The notes below the pieces were generated by a model. That model was not told the DNA's origin, made no database searches, and worked only from the letters and a program-made list of their open reading frames with translations. Positions 1-11,473 of a stretch of DNA of 64,000 bases are shown here, one piece after another. The translations under genes and the position numbers were made by a program. This DNA is from Ehretia macrophylla (lineage: Eukaryota; Streptophyta; Magnoliopsida; Boraginales; Ehretiaceae), in NCBI GenBank assembly GCA_037974665.1, contig CM075780.1, positions 7,563,768 to 7,627,767 of the forward strand, read 5' to 3'. Every line of letters begins with the position of its first letter. Within the stretch, counting starts at the first letter, position 1.

Positions 1-1329
1 TCATCAGTTTTCGGACACTTTTTTGGTTTTGTACCATTTTTCTGTCCCGGATCGTACGTCGTGCACCGCGGGAAGGCCGGCAACCTAATCCATCACATTT
101 CTGTTACCGAATCCCACGGCACCTTCGGCGAGACAGCTTCGCTTCACGTAGAGGCTGGGCCTGCAAACCGAGGTCGTGGGGCTTGGGACCTGGTCTCTGT
201 CGCCCCGGAGCCAATAACTTTTGATCCGTATGATGTTACGTGGCCCACAGCATACCGTTCGAAAGCTCTCCGAGAGCTCTACGACAGGGTAGCGAAGCAT
301 GCTTTTCTGGGCCTTTTTTCGGTACCCGAAATCGAACGTTTTCATCAGTTTTTGAACACTTTTCTGCTTTTGTACTGTTTTTTCCGTCCCGGATCGTACG
401 TCATGCGCAGCGGGAAGGCCGGCAACCTAATCCTTCACATTTCTGTTACCGAATCCCATGGCACCTTGGGCGAGACAACTTCGCTTCACGTAGAGGCTGG
501 GCCCGCAAACCAAAGTCGTGGGGCTTGGGACCAGGTCTCCGTCGCTCCGGAGCCCATAACTTTTGATCCGTATGGTGTTACACGGCACACAGCATACCGT
601 TGGAAAGCCCTCCGAGAGCTCTACAACGGGGCATCCAAGCCCGCTTTGCTGGGGCTTTTTTCGGAGCCCAAAATCGAACGTTATCATCAGTTTTCGGACA
701 CTTTTATGCTTTTGTACCATTTTTCCGTCCCGGATCGTACGTCGTGCACCGCGGGAAGGCCGACAACCTAATCCATCACATTTCTGTTACCGAATCCCAC
801 GGCACCTTTGGCGAGACAGCTTCGCTTCACGTAGAGGCTGGGCCTGCAAACCGAGGTCGTGGGGCTTGGGACCCGGTCTCCGTCGCTCCGGAGCCCATAA
901 CTTTTGATCCGTATGGTGTTACGTGGCCCAAAGCATACCGTTGGAAAGCTCTCCGAGAGCTCTACAACGGGGCAGCCAAGCCCGCTTTGCTGGGCCATTT
1001 TTCGCCGCCCAAAATTGAACGTTTTCATCAGTTTCCGGACACTTTTATGCTTTTTTACTATTTTTCCGTCCCGGATCGTACGTCGTGCACCGCGGGAAGG
1101 CCGGCAACCTAATCCATCACATTTCTGTTACCGAATCCCACGGCACCTTGGGCGAGACAATTTCGCTTCACGTAGAGGCTGGGCCCGCAAACCAAGGTCG
1201 TGGGGCTTGGGACCAGGTCTCCGTCGCTCCGGAGCCCATAACTTTTGATCCGTAAGGCGTTACGCGGCCCACAGCATACCGTTGGAAAGCTCTCCGAGAG
1301 CTCTACGATGAGGCAGCCAAGCCCGCTTT
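1..1329 (-). repeat. 5S-spacer-derived satellite, 341-bp units, no 5S gene
   Basis: The motif ATCGTACGTC recurs at 51, 393, 734 and 1075, giving periods of 342, 341 and 341 bp. Each unit is the reverse complement of part of the 5S spacer seen after 1430: the CGTACG segment, the AGCTCTC/GAGAGCT palindrome and the region downstream of the 5S gene are all recognisable. The upstream spacer, promoter, whole 5S gene and T-run terminator are missing; the join is near 769-772 in the third full unit. About 336 bp have been lost, half of a normal unit. Strand is given as the strand matching the main array as written in this window. Open frames of 86-236 codons here are repeat translations. Confidence 0.9.
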
Positions 1330-1429
1330 NNNNNNNNNNNNNNNNNNNNNNNNNNNNNNNNNNNNNNNNNNNNNNNNNNNNNNNNNNNNNNNNNNNNNNN
1401 NNNNNNNNNNNNNNNNNNNNNNNNNNNNN
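1330..1429. other. Assembly gap of 100 N
   Basis: Exactly 100 N, the usual placeholder for a gap of unknown size. Satellite orientation flips across it, so contiguity of the two sides is not shown by the sequence. Confidence 0.98.
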
Positions 1430-1946
1430 GTCCCAGCCTAGAGAGATGGCCCATTCAAAAAGGCCCAATGGACTTAACGACAACCCATCTGCTTCAACAA
1501 CGCAGCATCCTCGCAAGACGTGATATCGACACGTTGTAGGGCCCTCTGATGTCCCGCGAGTCAGGTTGTCGTCCTGTTAACAATTCACGACGTACGATCT
1601 AGGACGGAAAAACATAGCAAAAGAAGAAAAATGGCCTGACACTGATGAAAACGTTCGATTTTGGGCTCCAAAAATGGGCAAAGCGAGCATGCTGGCTGCC
1701 CCCGTCATAGAGCTCTAAGAGAGCTTTCCAACGGTATACTGTGCACCGCATAACTCCTTACGGATAAAAAGTTATGGGCACCGTAGCGACGGAGACCTGG
1801 TCACAAACCCTACGCCCTTGGTTCACGGGCCCAGCCTCTACGTGAAGCGAAGTTGTCTTGCCCAATGTTCCGTGGGATTCAGTAATAGAGATTTGGCGGA
1901 TAAAGTATCTTGCCAACCCTAACCAGGGCAAAAAAAATTGAAAAGA

Positions 1947-2064
1947 GGGTGCAACACGAGGACTTCCCAAGGGGTCACCCATTCTAGAACTACTCTCGCC
2001 CAAGCATGCTTAACTTCGGAGTTCTGATGGGATCCGGTGCATTAGTACTGGTATGATCGCACCC
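1947..2064 (-). rRNA. 5S rRNA, copy 1
   Basis: Full length (118). Four differences from consensus at n18, n58 (A box), n77 and n82 (C box). The upstream spacer mixes class I and II markers. Confidence 0.9.
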
Positions 2065-2624
2065 GTCATGTTGAGGGCATAATTCCTATATATGTTAACG
2101 GTTCACAGTCCCAGCCTAGAGAGATGGCCAATTCAAAAAGGACCAATGGACTTAACGACAACCCATCCGCTTCAACAACGCAGCATGCTTGCAAGACGTG
2201 ATATCGACACATTGTAGGGCCCTCTGATGTCCCGCGAGTCAGGTTGTCGTCCTTTTAACAGTTCACGACGTACGATCCTGGACAAAAAAACAGAGCAAAA
2301 GAAGAAAAGTTGCATGAAACTGATGAAAACTTTCAATTTTGGGCCCCAAAAATGGGCACATCGAGCATGCTGGCTACCCCCGTCGTAGAGCTCTTAGAGA
2401 GCTTTGCAACGGTATATTGTGCGCTGCGTAACTCCTTACGGATCAAAAGTTATTGGCACCGGAGCGACGGAGACCGGGTCAAAAACCCTATGCCCTCGGT
2501 TTTCGGGCCCAGCCTCTACGTGAAGCGAAGTTGTCTTGCCCAATGTTCCGTGGGATTCAGTAATAGAGATTTGGTGGATAAACTATCATGGCAACGCTAA
2601 CCAGGGCAAAAAAAATTGAAAAGA

Positions 2625-2739
2625 GAGTGCACACGAGGACTTCCCAAGGGTCACCCATCCTAGTACTACTCTCGCCCAAGCACGCTTAATTCGGAGATCT
2701 GATGGGATCCGGTGCATTAGCGCTTGTATGATCGCACCC
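2625..2739 (-). pseudogene. 5S rRNA pseudogene, copy 2
   Basis: Core of 115 bp with three single-base deletions (3' stem, C box, and just beside the A box) and four substitutions. The deletions would disturb TFIIIA contacts and stem pairing, so it is probably not functional. Class I upstream. Confidence 0.8.
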
Positions 2740-3298
2740 GTCATGTTGAGGGCGCAATTCCTGTATGTGTTAACGGTTCACAGTCCCAGCCTAGAGAGAT
2801 GGACCATTCAAAAGGCCCAATGGGCGTAAAGATAACCCATCCGCTTCAACAACGCAGCATCCTCGCCAGACGTGATATCGACACGTTGTAGGGCCCTCTG
2901 GTGTCCCGCGAGTCAAGTTGTCATCATTTTAATAGTTCACGACGTACGATCCGGGACGGAAAAACAGAGCAAAAGAAGAAAAGTGGCCTGAAACTGATGA
3001 AAACTTTCAATTTTGGGCTCCAAAAATGGGCACAACGAGCAAGCTGGATGCCCCCGTCGTAGAGCTCTCAGAGAGCTTTACAACGGTATACTGTGCGCCG
3101 CTTAACTCCTTACGGATCAAAAGTTATTGGCACCGGAGCGACGGAGACCTGGTCACAAACCCTACGCCCTCGGTTTTCGGGCCCAGCCTCTACGTGAAGC
3201 GAAGTTGTCTTGCCCAATGTTCCATGGGATTCAGTAATAGAGATTTGGTGGATAAAGTATCATGGCAACGCTAACCAGGGCAAAAAAAATTGAAAAGG

Positions 3299-3416
3299 GT
3301 GTGCAACACGAGGACTTCCCAAGGGGTCACCCATCCTAGTACTACTCTCGCCCAAGCAAGCTTAACTTCGGAGTGCTGATGGGATCCGGTGCATTAGTGC
3401 TGGTATGATCGTACCC
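3299..3416 (-). rRNA. 5S rRNA, copy 3
   Basis: Full length. Differences at n5, n42, n58 (A box) and n117. Class II upstream. Confidence 0.88.
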
Positions 3417-3975
3417 GCCATGTTGAGGGCACAATTCCTTTATGTGTTAACTAATCATAGTCCCAGCCTTGAGAGATGGCCCATTCAAAAGGCCCAATGG
3501 ACTTAATGACAACCCATCCGCTTCAACAACGCAGCATGCTTGCCAGACGTGATATCGACACGTTGTAGGTCCCTCTTATGTCCCGCGAGTCAGGTTGTCG
3601 TCCTTTTAACAGTTCACAACGTACGATACAGGACGGAAAAACAGAGCAAAAGTAGAAAAGTGGCCTGAAACTGATGAAAACGTTCGATTTTGGGCTCCAA
3701 AAATAGGCACAGCGAGCATGCTGGTTGCCCTTGTCGTAGAGCTCTCAGAGAGCTTTGCAACGGTATCCTGTGCGCCGCGTAACTCCTTACGGATCAAAAG
3801 TTATGGGCACCGGAGCGACGGAGACCTGGTCACAAACCCTACGCCCTCGGTTTGTGGGCCCAGCCTCTACGTGAAACGAAATTGTCTTGCCCAATGTTCT
3901 GTGGGATTTAGTAATAGAGATTTGGTGGATAAAGTATCTTGGCAACCCTAACCAGGGCAAAAAAAATTGAAAAGG

Positions 3976-4093
3976 GGGTGCAACACGAGGACTTCCCAGG
4001 GGGTCACCCGTCCTAGTACTACTCTCGCCCAAGCATGCTTAACTTCGGAGTTCTGATGAGATCAGGTGCATTAGTACTGGTATGATCGTACCC
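3976..4093 (-). rRNA. 5S rRNA, copy 4
   Basis: Full length. Six differences: n5, n18, n30, n35, n58 and n84. Class I upstream. Confidence 0.88.
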
Positions 4094-4653
4094 GTCATGT
4101 TGAAGGCACAATTCCAATATGTGTTAACGGTTCACAGTCCCAGCCTAGAGAGATGGCCCATTCAAAAGGCCCAATGGGCTTAACGACAACCCTTCCATTT
4201 CAACAACGTAGCATCCTCGCAAGATGTCATATCGACACATTGTAGGGCCCTATGATGCCCTGCGAGTCAGGTTGTCGTGCTTTTAATAGTTAACGACGTA
4301 CGATCCTGGACGAAAAAACAGAGCAAAAGAAGAAAAGTGGCCTGAAACTGATGAAAACGTTCAATTTTGGGCTCCAAAAAAGGGCACAACGAGCAAACAG
4401 GTTGCCCCAGTCGTAAAGCTCTCAGAGAGCTTTGTAACGGTATGATGTGCACCTCGTAACTCCGTACGGATCAAAAGTTAAGGGAATTGGAGCGACGGAG
4501 ACCTGGTCACAAACCCTACGCCCTCGGTTTGCGGGCCCAGCCTCTACGTGAAGTGAAGTTGTCTTGCCCAATGTTTCGTGGGATTCAGTAATAGAGATTT
4601 GGTGGATAAAGTATCTTGGCAACCCTAACCAGGGCAAAAAAAAATTGAAAAGG

Positions 4654-4771
4654 GGGTGCAACACGAGGACTTCCCAAGGGGTCACCCATCCTAGTACTAC
4701 TCTCGCCCAAGCACGCTTAACTTCGGAGTTCTGATGGAATTCGGTGCATTATTGCTGGTATGATCGTACCC
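4654..4771 (-). rRNA. 5S rRNA, copy 5
   Basis: Full length. Differences at n5, n20, n31 and n34, all outside the internal promoter boxes. Class II upstream. Confidence 0.9.
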
Positions 4772-5330
4772 GTCATGTCGAGGGCACAATTCCTTTATGT
4801 GTTAACTGTTCACAGTCCCAGCCTAGAGAGATGGCCCATTCAAAAGGCCCAATGGGCTTAACGACAACCAATCCACTTCAAAAACGCAGCATGCTTGCAA
4901 GACGTGATATCGACACATTATAGGGCCCTCTTATGTCCCGTGAGTCAGGTTGTCGTCCTTTTAATAGTTCACGACGTACGATCCAGGACGGAAAAACAGA
5001 GCAAGAGAAGAAAAGTTGCCTTAAACTTATGAAAACGTTCGAGTTTGGTCTCCAAAAATGGGCACAACGAGCATGCTGGCTTCCCCCGTCGTAGAGCTCT
5101 CAGAGAGCTTTGCAACGGTATGCTGTGCACCGCATAACTCCTTACGGATCAAAAGTTATGGCCACCGGAGAGACGGAGACCTGGTCACAAACCCTACACC
5201 CTCGGTTTGCGGGCCCAGCCTCTACATGAAACGAAGTTGTCTTGCCCAATGTTCCGTGGGATTCAGTAATAGAGATTTGGTGGATAAAGTATCTTGGCAA
5301 CCCTAAACAGTGGAAAAAAAATTGAAAAGG

Positions 5331-5448
5331 GGGTGCAACACGAGGACTTCCCAGGGGGTCACCCGTCCTAGTACTACTCTCGCCCAAGCATGCTTAACTT
5401 CGGAGTTCTGATGGGATCCGGTGCATTAGTGCTGGTATGATCGTACCC
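5331..5448 (-). rRNA. 5S rRNA, copy 6
   Basis: Full length. Differences at n5, n58 and n84, all shared with copy 4, which is of the same spacer class and two units away. Confidence 0.9.
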
Positions 5449-6009
5449 GTCATGTTGAGGGCACAATTCCTATATGTGTTAACGGTTCACAGTCCCAGCC
5501 TAGAGAGATGGTCCATTCAAAAAGGCCCAATGGGCTTAACGACAACCCATCCACTTCAACAACGCAGCATCCTCGCAAGACGTGATATCGACACGTTGTA
5601 GGACCCTCTGATGTCCCGCGAGTCAGGTTGTCGTCCTTTTAATAGTTCACGACGTACGATCCGGGACAAAAAAACCGAGCAAAAGAAGAAAAGTGGCCTG
5701 AAACTGATGAAAACGTTCGATTTTGGGCTCCAAAAACAGGCACAGTGAGCATGCTGGCTGCCCCCGTCGTAGAGCTCTCAGAGAACTTTGCAACAGTATG
5801 CTATGCGCCGCGTAACTCCTTACGGATCAAAAATTATGGGCACCAAAGCGACGGAGACCTGGTCACAAACCCTATGCCCTCGGTTTGCGGGCCCAGCCTC
5901 TACGTGAAGCGAAGTTGTCTTGCCCAATGTTCCGTGGGATTCAGTAATAATGATTTGGTGGATAAAGTATCTTGGCAACCCTAACCAGGGCAAAAAAAAA
6001 ATGAAAAGG

Positions 6010-6020
6010 GGGTGCAACAC
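6010..6020 (-). pseudogene. 5S rRNA copy 7, 3' fragment cut off by the copia insertion
   Basis: Last 11 bases of a 5S gene in gene sense, followed directly by the TG of the 5' LTR. The final five bases, AACAC, are the target duplication. The T-run terminator lies on this side at lower coordinates. Confidence 0.93.
6016..6020. other. Target-site duplication of the copia element, left
   Basis: AACAC here and at 11362-11366. With one copy removed, the 5S core is restored to 118 bp and the unit to 679 bp. Confidence 0.93.
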
Positions 6021-6622
6021 TGTTGATATATGTCAATATCCACCTCTTCATAATAAGTATCGTTAATTATATGATAGCATAAATTAATGATTCCGACTTA
6101 AACGTCGTTGAGGTCAAAAGAGATCGCGATGGCTACAAGAAAGAAGTTCGGGAATTTGGAATTACCTAAGATGACGTCGGGATGATGCAATGCTAAAGTT
6201 AGCCAATTTGACCAAAGGAAACTTCCTAGAAGTTGACTTGGATGCTAGCCACCCATGTGGTCAATTGTAGCCACCCATGTGATAAATATGGGTGGTTAAT
6301 ACTTTGAACATGGTTGGTAAAGCCAACCAAGATTGAAATGTTTGATAGGAAAGTCTCCTGTGGCGGGCTAGCTGAATTCTATAAATAGGCATGCATTAGT
6401 TCATCATTTTTATCCACAACACAACTCCAAACACAATCCTAAGTTAGTCTTTCTTTCTTGTATTCTTCTTGTAAGTCCAGAAGCCATTGAAGCTCTAATC
6501 TTGAGAGCGCATGGTGGGACAATTATCTTGTAAGTCTTATATTGAATTGTTATAAAGAGTAGTGTTGTCTTTCTACTTGATTGTTGTTAAGACGTTTCTG
6601 GGAAATTGGTTATATTCTTACA
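6021..6622 (+). repeat. 5' LTR of the copia element
   Basis: Begins TGTTGATATA and ends CTTACA, with the TG...CA ends of LTRs. It carries a TATA box at 6380-6387. It contains a short direct repeat, TAGCCACCCATGTG, at about 6245 and 6268, within the U3 part. Confidence 0.96.
6380..6387 (+). promoter_or_regulatory. TATA box in the 5' LTR
   Basis: TATAAATA in U3, about 240 bp before the LTR end, placed to start genomic RNA. The same motif is in the 3' LTR near 11119-11126. This is motif evidence only. Confidence 0.6.
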
Positions 6623-6635
6623 TGGTATCAAGAGC
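6623..6635 (+). other. Primer-binding site of the copia element
   Basis: TGGTATCAAGAGC follows the 5' LTR directly. It matches the initiator-Met tRNA 3' end complement TGGTATCAGAGC apart from one extra A. Confidence 0.85.
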
Positions 6636-6681
6636 TTAAGGGGCTCTTAACAACAATCTTGTCTAGTAAAGCTCAACAACT

Positions 6682-9600
6682 ATGACTACTCAAGGTGCTA
6701 GTTCTTCTTCTACCAGTTCTAGTTCCAGTTTAGTACCGACAATTCGTATCCGTCCCCCTACCTTCACGGAAGGAAAGCTCGATGGCACCAACTATCTTTT
6801 GTAGAAGTTCAAAATCACTACAGTTCTGGACTCCTACGAACTCCTTGATACAGTGTTAGGCACAGATGCAGAACCAGTTGCAGTCCGTGTTGAAGATGAC
6901 ACAAAAAAGGTCACACCTCCAGATCCTCAGCTTGTCAAAGAATGGAGGAGACGAAATGCTGATGCACTTTGTGCAATTGTCACAAGTGTTCAGGATTCCG
7001 TCCTCACTCTTATTCAACACACAACCAAGGCATCTGAAGCTTGGAACATACTGAAAAATCAGTATGAAACAAGGAACCAGACTCGCATTCAGAACTTGGA
7101 GAATCAGTTAGCTGCTGAGAGATTAAGTGAAGATGAAGCAGCTGAGTCATTTATCAGTAGGATGAAAAACCTACGTGATCAAATGGTTGCAGTTGGTATT
7201 GCCAAATCAACCGAGGAACTAGCTCAAAGGTGCATTAGAGTGTTGCCTCCAAAATTTGACGGCCTTGTGACAGCACTCATTACACAAGTTCGCATTCCTC
7301 CTTTGACGTTTGAAGAATTCACTGCCATGTTGATGGAGGAGGAGATGAGGCTGAGGAGCAGAGAAAATCAACTTGACTCTGCCTTTACAGCCAAGGCGAG
7401 GAGTAACCAAGAAGAAAAGAAGAAGGCAAAGAAGAAGACGTTCTCTGGATCGTGCTACTACTGCAATAAGAAAGGCCATGCTGTCAAAGATTGCAGGAAA
7501 CGAATCCATGACGAGAAGAACGGAACTTTAAAACCAAATTGGAGAAATAAAGAATCTGCCAATACGGCTGAAACGGAAGTGCATCTGTTTGCTGTAACAG
7601 ATGTATCGGAGGAAACGTGTACTAGTGCATATGTACATCAAACAAGTGCATGGGTGTTAGATAGTGGAGCTTCCCGACACATGACCAGCAAGAAGGAGTT
7701 ATATGACTCCATAAAACCTCTACAAGAACCAATGAATGTTGTCGTCGGGAATAATGCTAGGTGTCCTGTTGAGGGCACTGGAACCATCTCGCTCGTGTCT
7801 AAAGATGGAGGAAGCAAGAAGCTGTCCAACGTACTCTTTGTACCCCAGATCACCAGAAATTTGCTATCTGTAGCTGCTATTATAGATAATGATCTAGAAG
7901 TGCGGTTCAAGAAGACGGAAGCTTTGATTCTTGACAAGGATCAAAATATCGTAAGTAAAGGTATTCGCAAAAATAACCTTTACGAAATCAGCTCTCTTTC
8001 TGCTGTCGTGGATGCCAAAACAAGTCAACTTTGGCATGAAAGGTTCGGGCACATTTCCTATCCTGTGTTAAAGGAAATGCAAAAGAAGAAGATGGTGATC
8101 GACTTGCCTTCAATTGAAGAAGTTGAAGGACCATGTGAAGCTTGTATGCTGGGCAAGCAACATAGACAGTCATTTCCCAAAGAGAGTCATAACCGATCAA
8201 AGGCTCCTCTAGAGTTGGTACATGCTGACCTCTACGGAAAAATGACTACAACGGCATTGGGAGGATCTTCCTACTTTTATGCTGTTAGTCGACGATTATA
8301 GTAGGAAGATGTGGGTGTACTTCATTCGGGACAAGGCTGATGCTCTTGAAAAATTTAAGTGTGGCACAAACTTATGACAAATGAGAACACAACTCAGTTG
8401 AAGAAACTTCGTACCGATCGTGGGGGGGAATTTTGTTCTACAGAGTTCACCAACTACTGCAACAAGCTTGGGATTAAGCGCCAATTGACTGCTCCATACA
8501 CACCACAACAAAATGGAGTTGTGGAACGAAAAAATCGAACAATTGTAGAAATGGCTCGATGCATGTTGAAAGGTGCTGGCCTACCTGACACATTCTGGGC
8601 TGAAGCAGTCAACACAGCGGTATACATCCTCAATCGGTGCTCAACCAGGGCACTCAACGATAAGACTCCTAATGAGGCTTATTATGGTACGAAACCTTCT
8701 GTGTCTCATTTAAGAAAATTTGGGTGTGAGTGTTTTGTACACATTCCAAATGAAAATTGAAAGAAATTGGATGACAAGAGCAAGAAGGGCATTTTCTTGG
8801 GATATAGTGAAGAGTCTAAAGCATACAGACTCTATGATGTAGAGGCCAAGAAGGTGATCATAAGCCGAGATGTGGTGTTTAATGAGCGACCATACTCAAT
8901 GGAGGATAGCTGTCCTGCCATTTCGTCATCAACTGATGAAGTAATCCACCAAGTGCCTGAACAACCACCGTTGAACAATGAAGAAGTTTCTAATGATGAG
9001 GAGACTGAAGACCAACCTGTTGTACCCATAAAGAAGCCACAACCGAAGTGGTTCCAACAACTCTTTGATGGAAGAAATCCAGGAATTACTGATGATAGTC
9101 CACGTCCCGATGGACTAAGACGATCAAAGAGAATAGAGGAGCAGAACAGATCAGGACAACAACTAGTAAACATGGCTTTGATGACCCAAATCATCAAGAC
9201 GGTAAAAGAACTGGTAACTGTGGAGGAAGCCATGTCAGATCCAAATTGGAGAGCAGCTATGCAAATCGAGTATGATAGTATTAAGAAAAATGATACTTGG
9301 GAGATCGTTGAAAAGCCACCAAACAGAAAAATTATCGGCACCAAATGGATCTGGAAAGTGAAGTACAAGGCAGATGGAAGTCTTGAAAAATACAAGGCAC
9401 GCCTTGTAGCACAAGGTTTTATGCAAGTCGAAGGTTTCGATGTATATGAAACCTTTGCTCCAACAGCAAAAATGTCAACAATCAGGCTAGTTGTTGTAGC
9501 TGTCACGCATTATGAATGGATTGTACATCAAATGGATGTCAAGTCAGCTTTTCTTAATGGACAACTTGAAGAAGAAGTCTACGTTGCACAACCTCCTGGC

Positions 9601-10731
9601 TTCCAAATACGAGGTGAAGAAGAAAACGTCTGCAAATTGAAAAAGGCTTTATATGGGTTAAAGCAAGCACCACGAGCTTGGTACAAACATATAGACTGTT
9701 TCTTCTTGCAACATGGTTTATGTAGAAGCAAATCAGAGGCCAACTTGTATGTTCTAAGTGAACAAGGAAAGAAGGTAATTGTAGTCCTATATGTGGATGA
9801 TCTTGTAATCACTGGTGACCATGAAGATAATATTCGGAAGACGCAAGAATGGTTGAGCCAAGAATTTGAAATGACAAATCTTGGTCTTCTTCATTATTGC
9901 TTGGGAATCGAGGTATTGCAAAAACCTCATACTATCTTCATCTCGCAGCAACGATATGTTCGTGAGCTTCTGACTGCATTTGGTATGTCCGAGTGCAAAC
10001 CAGTTGTCACCCTGATGGAAGTGAATACAAAGTTATCAATTGACGATCCTTCAGAACAAGTTGATAACAAGCTCTACAGAAGGTTGGTGGGAAGTTTAAT
10101 CTTCCTTTGTAACACAAGACCTGATATTAGTTATGCTGCGGGAGTTCTCAGTCGGTTTTCAAATAAACCGAAACAAAGTCACTGGCAAGCAGGGATGCGG
10201 ATCCTCAAATATCTCAAAGGCACGTTGGAGTATGGGATATCATACAAGTCTGGAGATACTTTATCTGGGTACTGTGACTCAGACTGGGCTGGTGATATTG
10301 ACTCAAGAAAATCTGTTACAGGTTACGTATTCACATTCGGTGGTGGAGTCATCTCATGGGCTAGTAAGAAGCAACCCACCGTTGCACTTTCATCAACGGA
10401 GGCAGAATACAAGGCTGCTTGTGTAGCATCCTGTAAAGCTATTTGGCTACAACGCATCATGACTGATATTGGCATTCCAATAGAGGAAACAACAATGTTG
10501 AAATGTGACAGTCAGAGTTGTATAGCCATGTCAAAGAATCCGGTATTTCATGCTAGAACAAAACACATAGAGATTCAATATCACTATGTGAGGGAACTGA
10601 TCGAGGAAGGTGAAATCTACATGGAGTACTGCCCTACAGAAGATAATTGTGCAAATATCTTCACTAAAGCGTTAGGGAGCGTCCAATTGAGCAAGCATCT
10701 TCAAACATTGGGTGTTGGCCCAATAGCTTAG
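6682..10731 (+). pseudogene. copia gag-pol polyprotein, broken in four places
   Basis: One frame of about 1350 codons from the ATG at 6682 to TAG at 10729-10731, a usual copia length. In order: UBN2-type gag; CCHC zinc knuckle (7453-7494); aspartic protease with DSGA (7660-7671); GAG-pre-integrase His/Cys region (about 8020-8165); integrase core with acidic residues near 8226, 8416 and 8523; reverse transcriptase (about 9290-10020) with YVDD at 9790-9801; and RNase H with CDSDWAG (about 10270) and LSSTEAEY (about 10388). Breaks: stop TAG at 6802-6804, a one-base gain near 8287, a one-base loss near 8360 that returns to frame, and stop TGA at 8758-8760. Everything after the second stop, including RT and RNase H, is open. 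Confidence 0.95.
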
Positions 10732-10750
10732 TCAACATGAGGTGAACATT

Positions 10751-10758
10751 GAAGGGGG
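10751..10758 (+). other. Polypurine tract of the copia element
   Basis: GAAGGGGG immediately before the 3' LTR, the expected primer for plus-strand DNA synthesis. Confidence 0.88.
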
Positions 10759-11361
10759 TGTTGATATATGTCAATATCCACCTCTTCATAATAAGTATCG
10801 TTAATTATATGATAGCATAAATTAATGATTCCGACTTAAACGTCGATGAGGTCAAAAGAGATCGCGATGGCTACAAGAAAGAAGTTCGGGAATTTAGAAT
10901 TACCTAAGATGACGTCGAGATGATGCAATGCTAAATTTAGCCAATTTGACCAAAGGAAACTTCCTAGAAGTTGACTTGGATGCTAGCCACCCATGTGGTC
11001 AATTGTAGCCACCCATGTGATAAATATGGGTGGTTAATACTTTGAACATGGTTGGTAAAGCCAACCAAGATTGAAATGTTTGATAGGAAAAGTCTCCTGT
11101 GGCGGGCTAGCTGAATTCTATAAATAGGCATGCATTAGTTCATCATTTTTATCCACAACACAACTCCAAACACAATCCTAAGTTAGTCTTTCTTTCTTGT
11201 ATTCTTTTTGTAAGTCCAGAAGCCATTGAAGCTCTAATCTTGAGAGCGCACGGTGGGACAATTATCTTGTAAGTCTTATATTGAATTGTTATAAAGAGTA
11301 GTGTTGTCTTTCTACTTGATTGTTGTTAAGACGTTTCTGGGAAATTGGTTATATTCTTACA
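10759..11361 (+). repeat. 3' LTR of the copia element
   Basis: 603 bp. It differs from the 5' LTR by six substitutions and one inserted A (in the run near 11089). Confidence 0.96.
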
Positions 11362-11473
11362 AACACGAGGACTTCCCAAGGGGTCATCCATCCTAGTACT
11401 ACTCTCGCCCAAACACGCTTAACTTCGGAGTTCTGATGGGATCCGGTGCATTAGTGCTGGTATGATCGCACCC
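11362..11473 (-). pseudogene. 5S rRNA copy 7, 5' part split from its 3' end
   Basis: 112 bases including the right AACAC duplication, joining to 6010-6020 to make 118. Only two other differences (n61, n87), so the target was a near-consensus gene. All three internal promoter boxes and the upstream motif (class II) are kept. Any Pol III transcript would read into the antisense strand of the 3' LTR instead of the normal T run. Confidence 0.92.

Larger units (their letters stand above)
1430..6020 (-). repeat. 5S rDNA tandem array, block 1
   Basis: Seven units (the seventh split by the copia element) with 5S cores 674-679 bp apart. Each spacer of about 559 bp holds, from high to low coordinate within a unit: the CGTACG-containing segment, the AGCTCTC/GAGAGCT palindrome, a segment reading GGAGACCTGGTCACAAACCC, and an A-rich stretch that is the terminator in gene sense. 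Spacer classes I and II alternate from the second gene onward. Nothing else of note lies in the spacers. Confidence 0.95.
6021..11361 (+). mobile_element. Ty1/copia LTR retrotransposon inserted in a 5S gene
   Basis: Complete element of 5341 bp on the plus strand: 5' LTR, primer site, gag-protease-integrase-RT-RNase H frame, polypurine tract and 3' LTR, flanked by AACAC. Integrase precedes reverse transcriptase, which is the copia order. LTRs of 602 and 603 bp differ by six substitutions and one single-base indel (hand count), about 1%. At a commonly used plant LTR rate of 1.3e-8 per site per year that is roughly 0.4 million years. The coding frame carries four breaks, so this copy cannot make a full polyprotein. 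I did not assign it to a copia lineage. Confidence 0.96.

Noticed and set aside
61-1248. 236- and 170-codon overlapping frames in the left satellite
   Set aside because: They span the 341-bp repeat boundary and repeat their own sequence. 341 is not a multiple of three, so the same repeat is read in different frames. No coding signal.
1430-6020. CRISPR-like array of regular repeats
   Set aside because: Whole 677-bp units are repeated, not short repeats with unique spacers, and the repeated part is a plant 5S gene.
9579-9812. Minus-strand frames across the copia pol region
   Set aside because: They are antisense shadows of the plus-strand RT frame, which has clear motifs.
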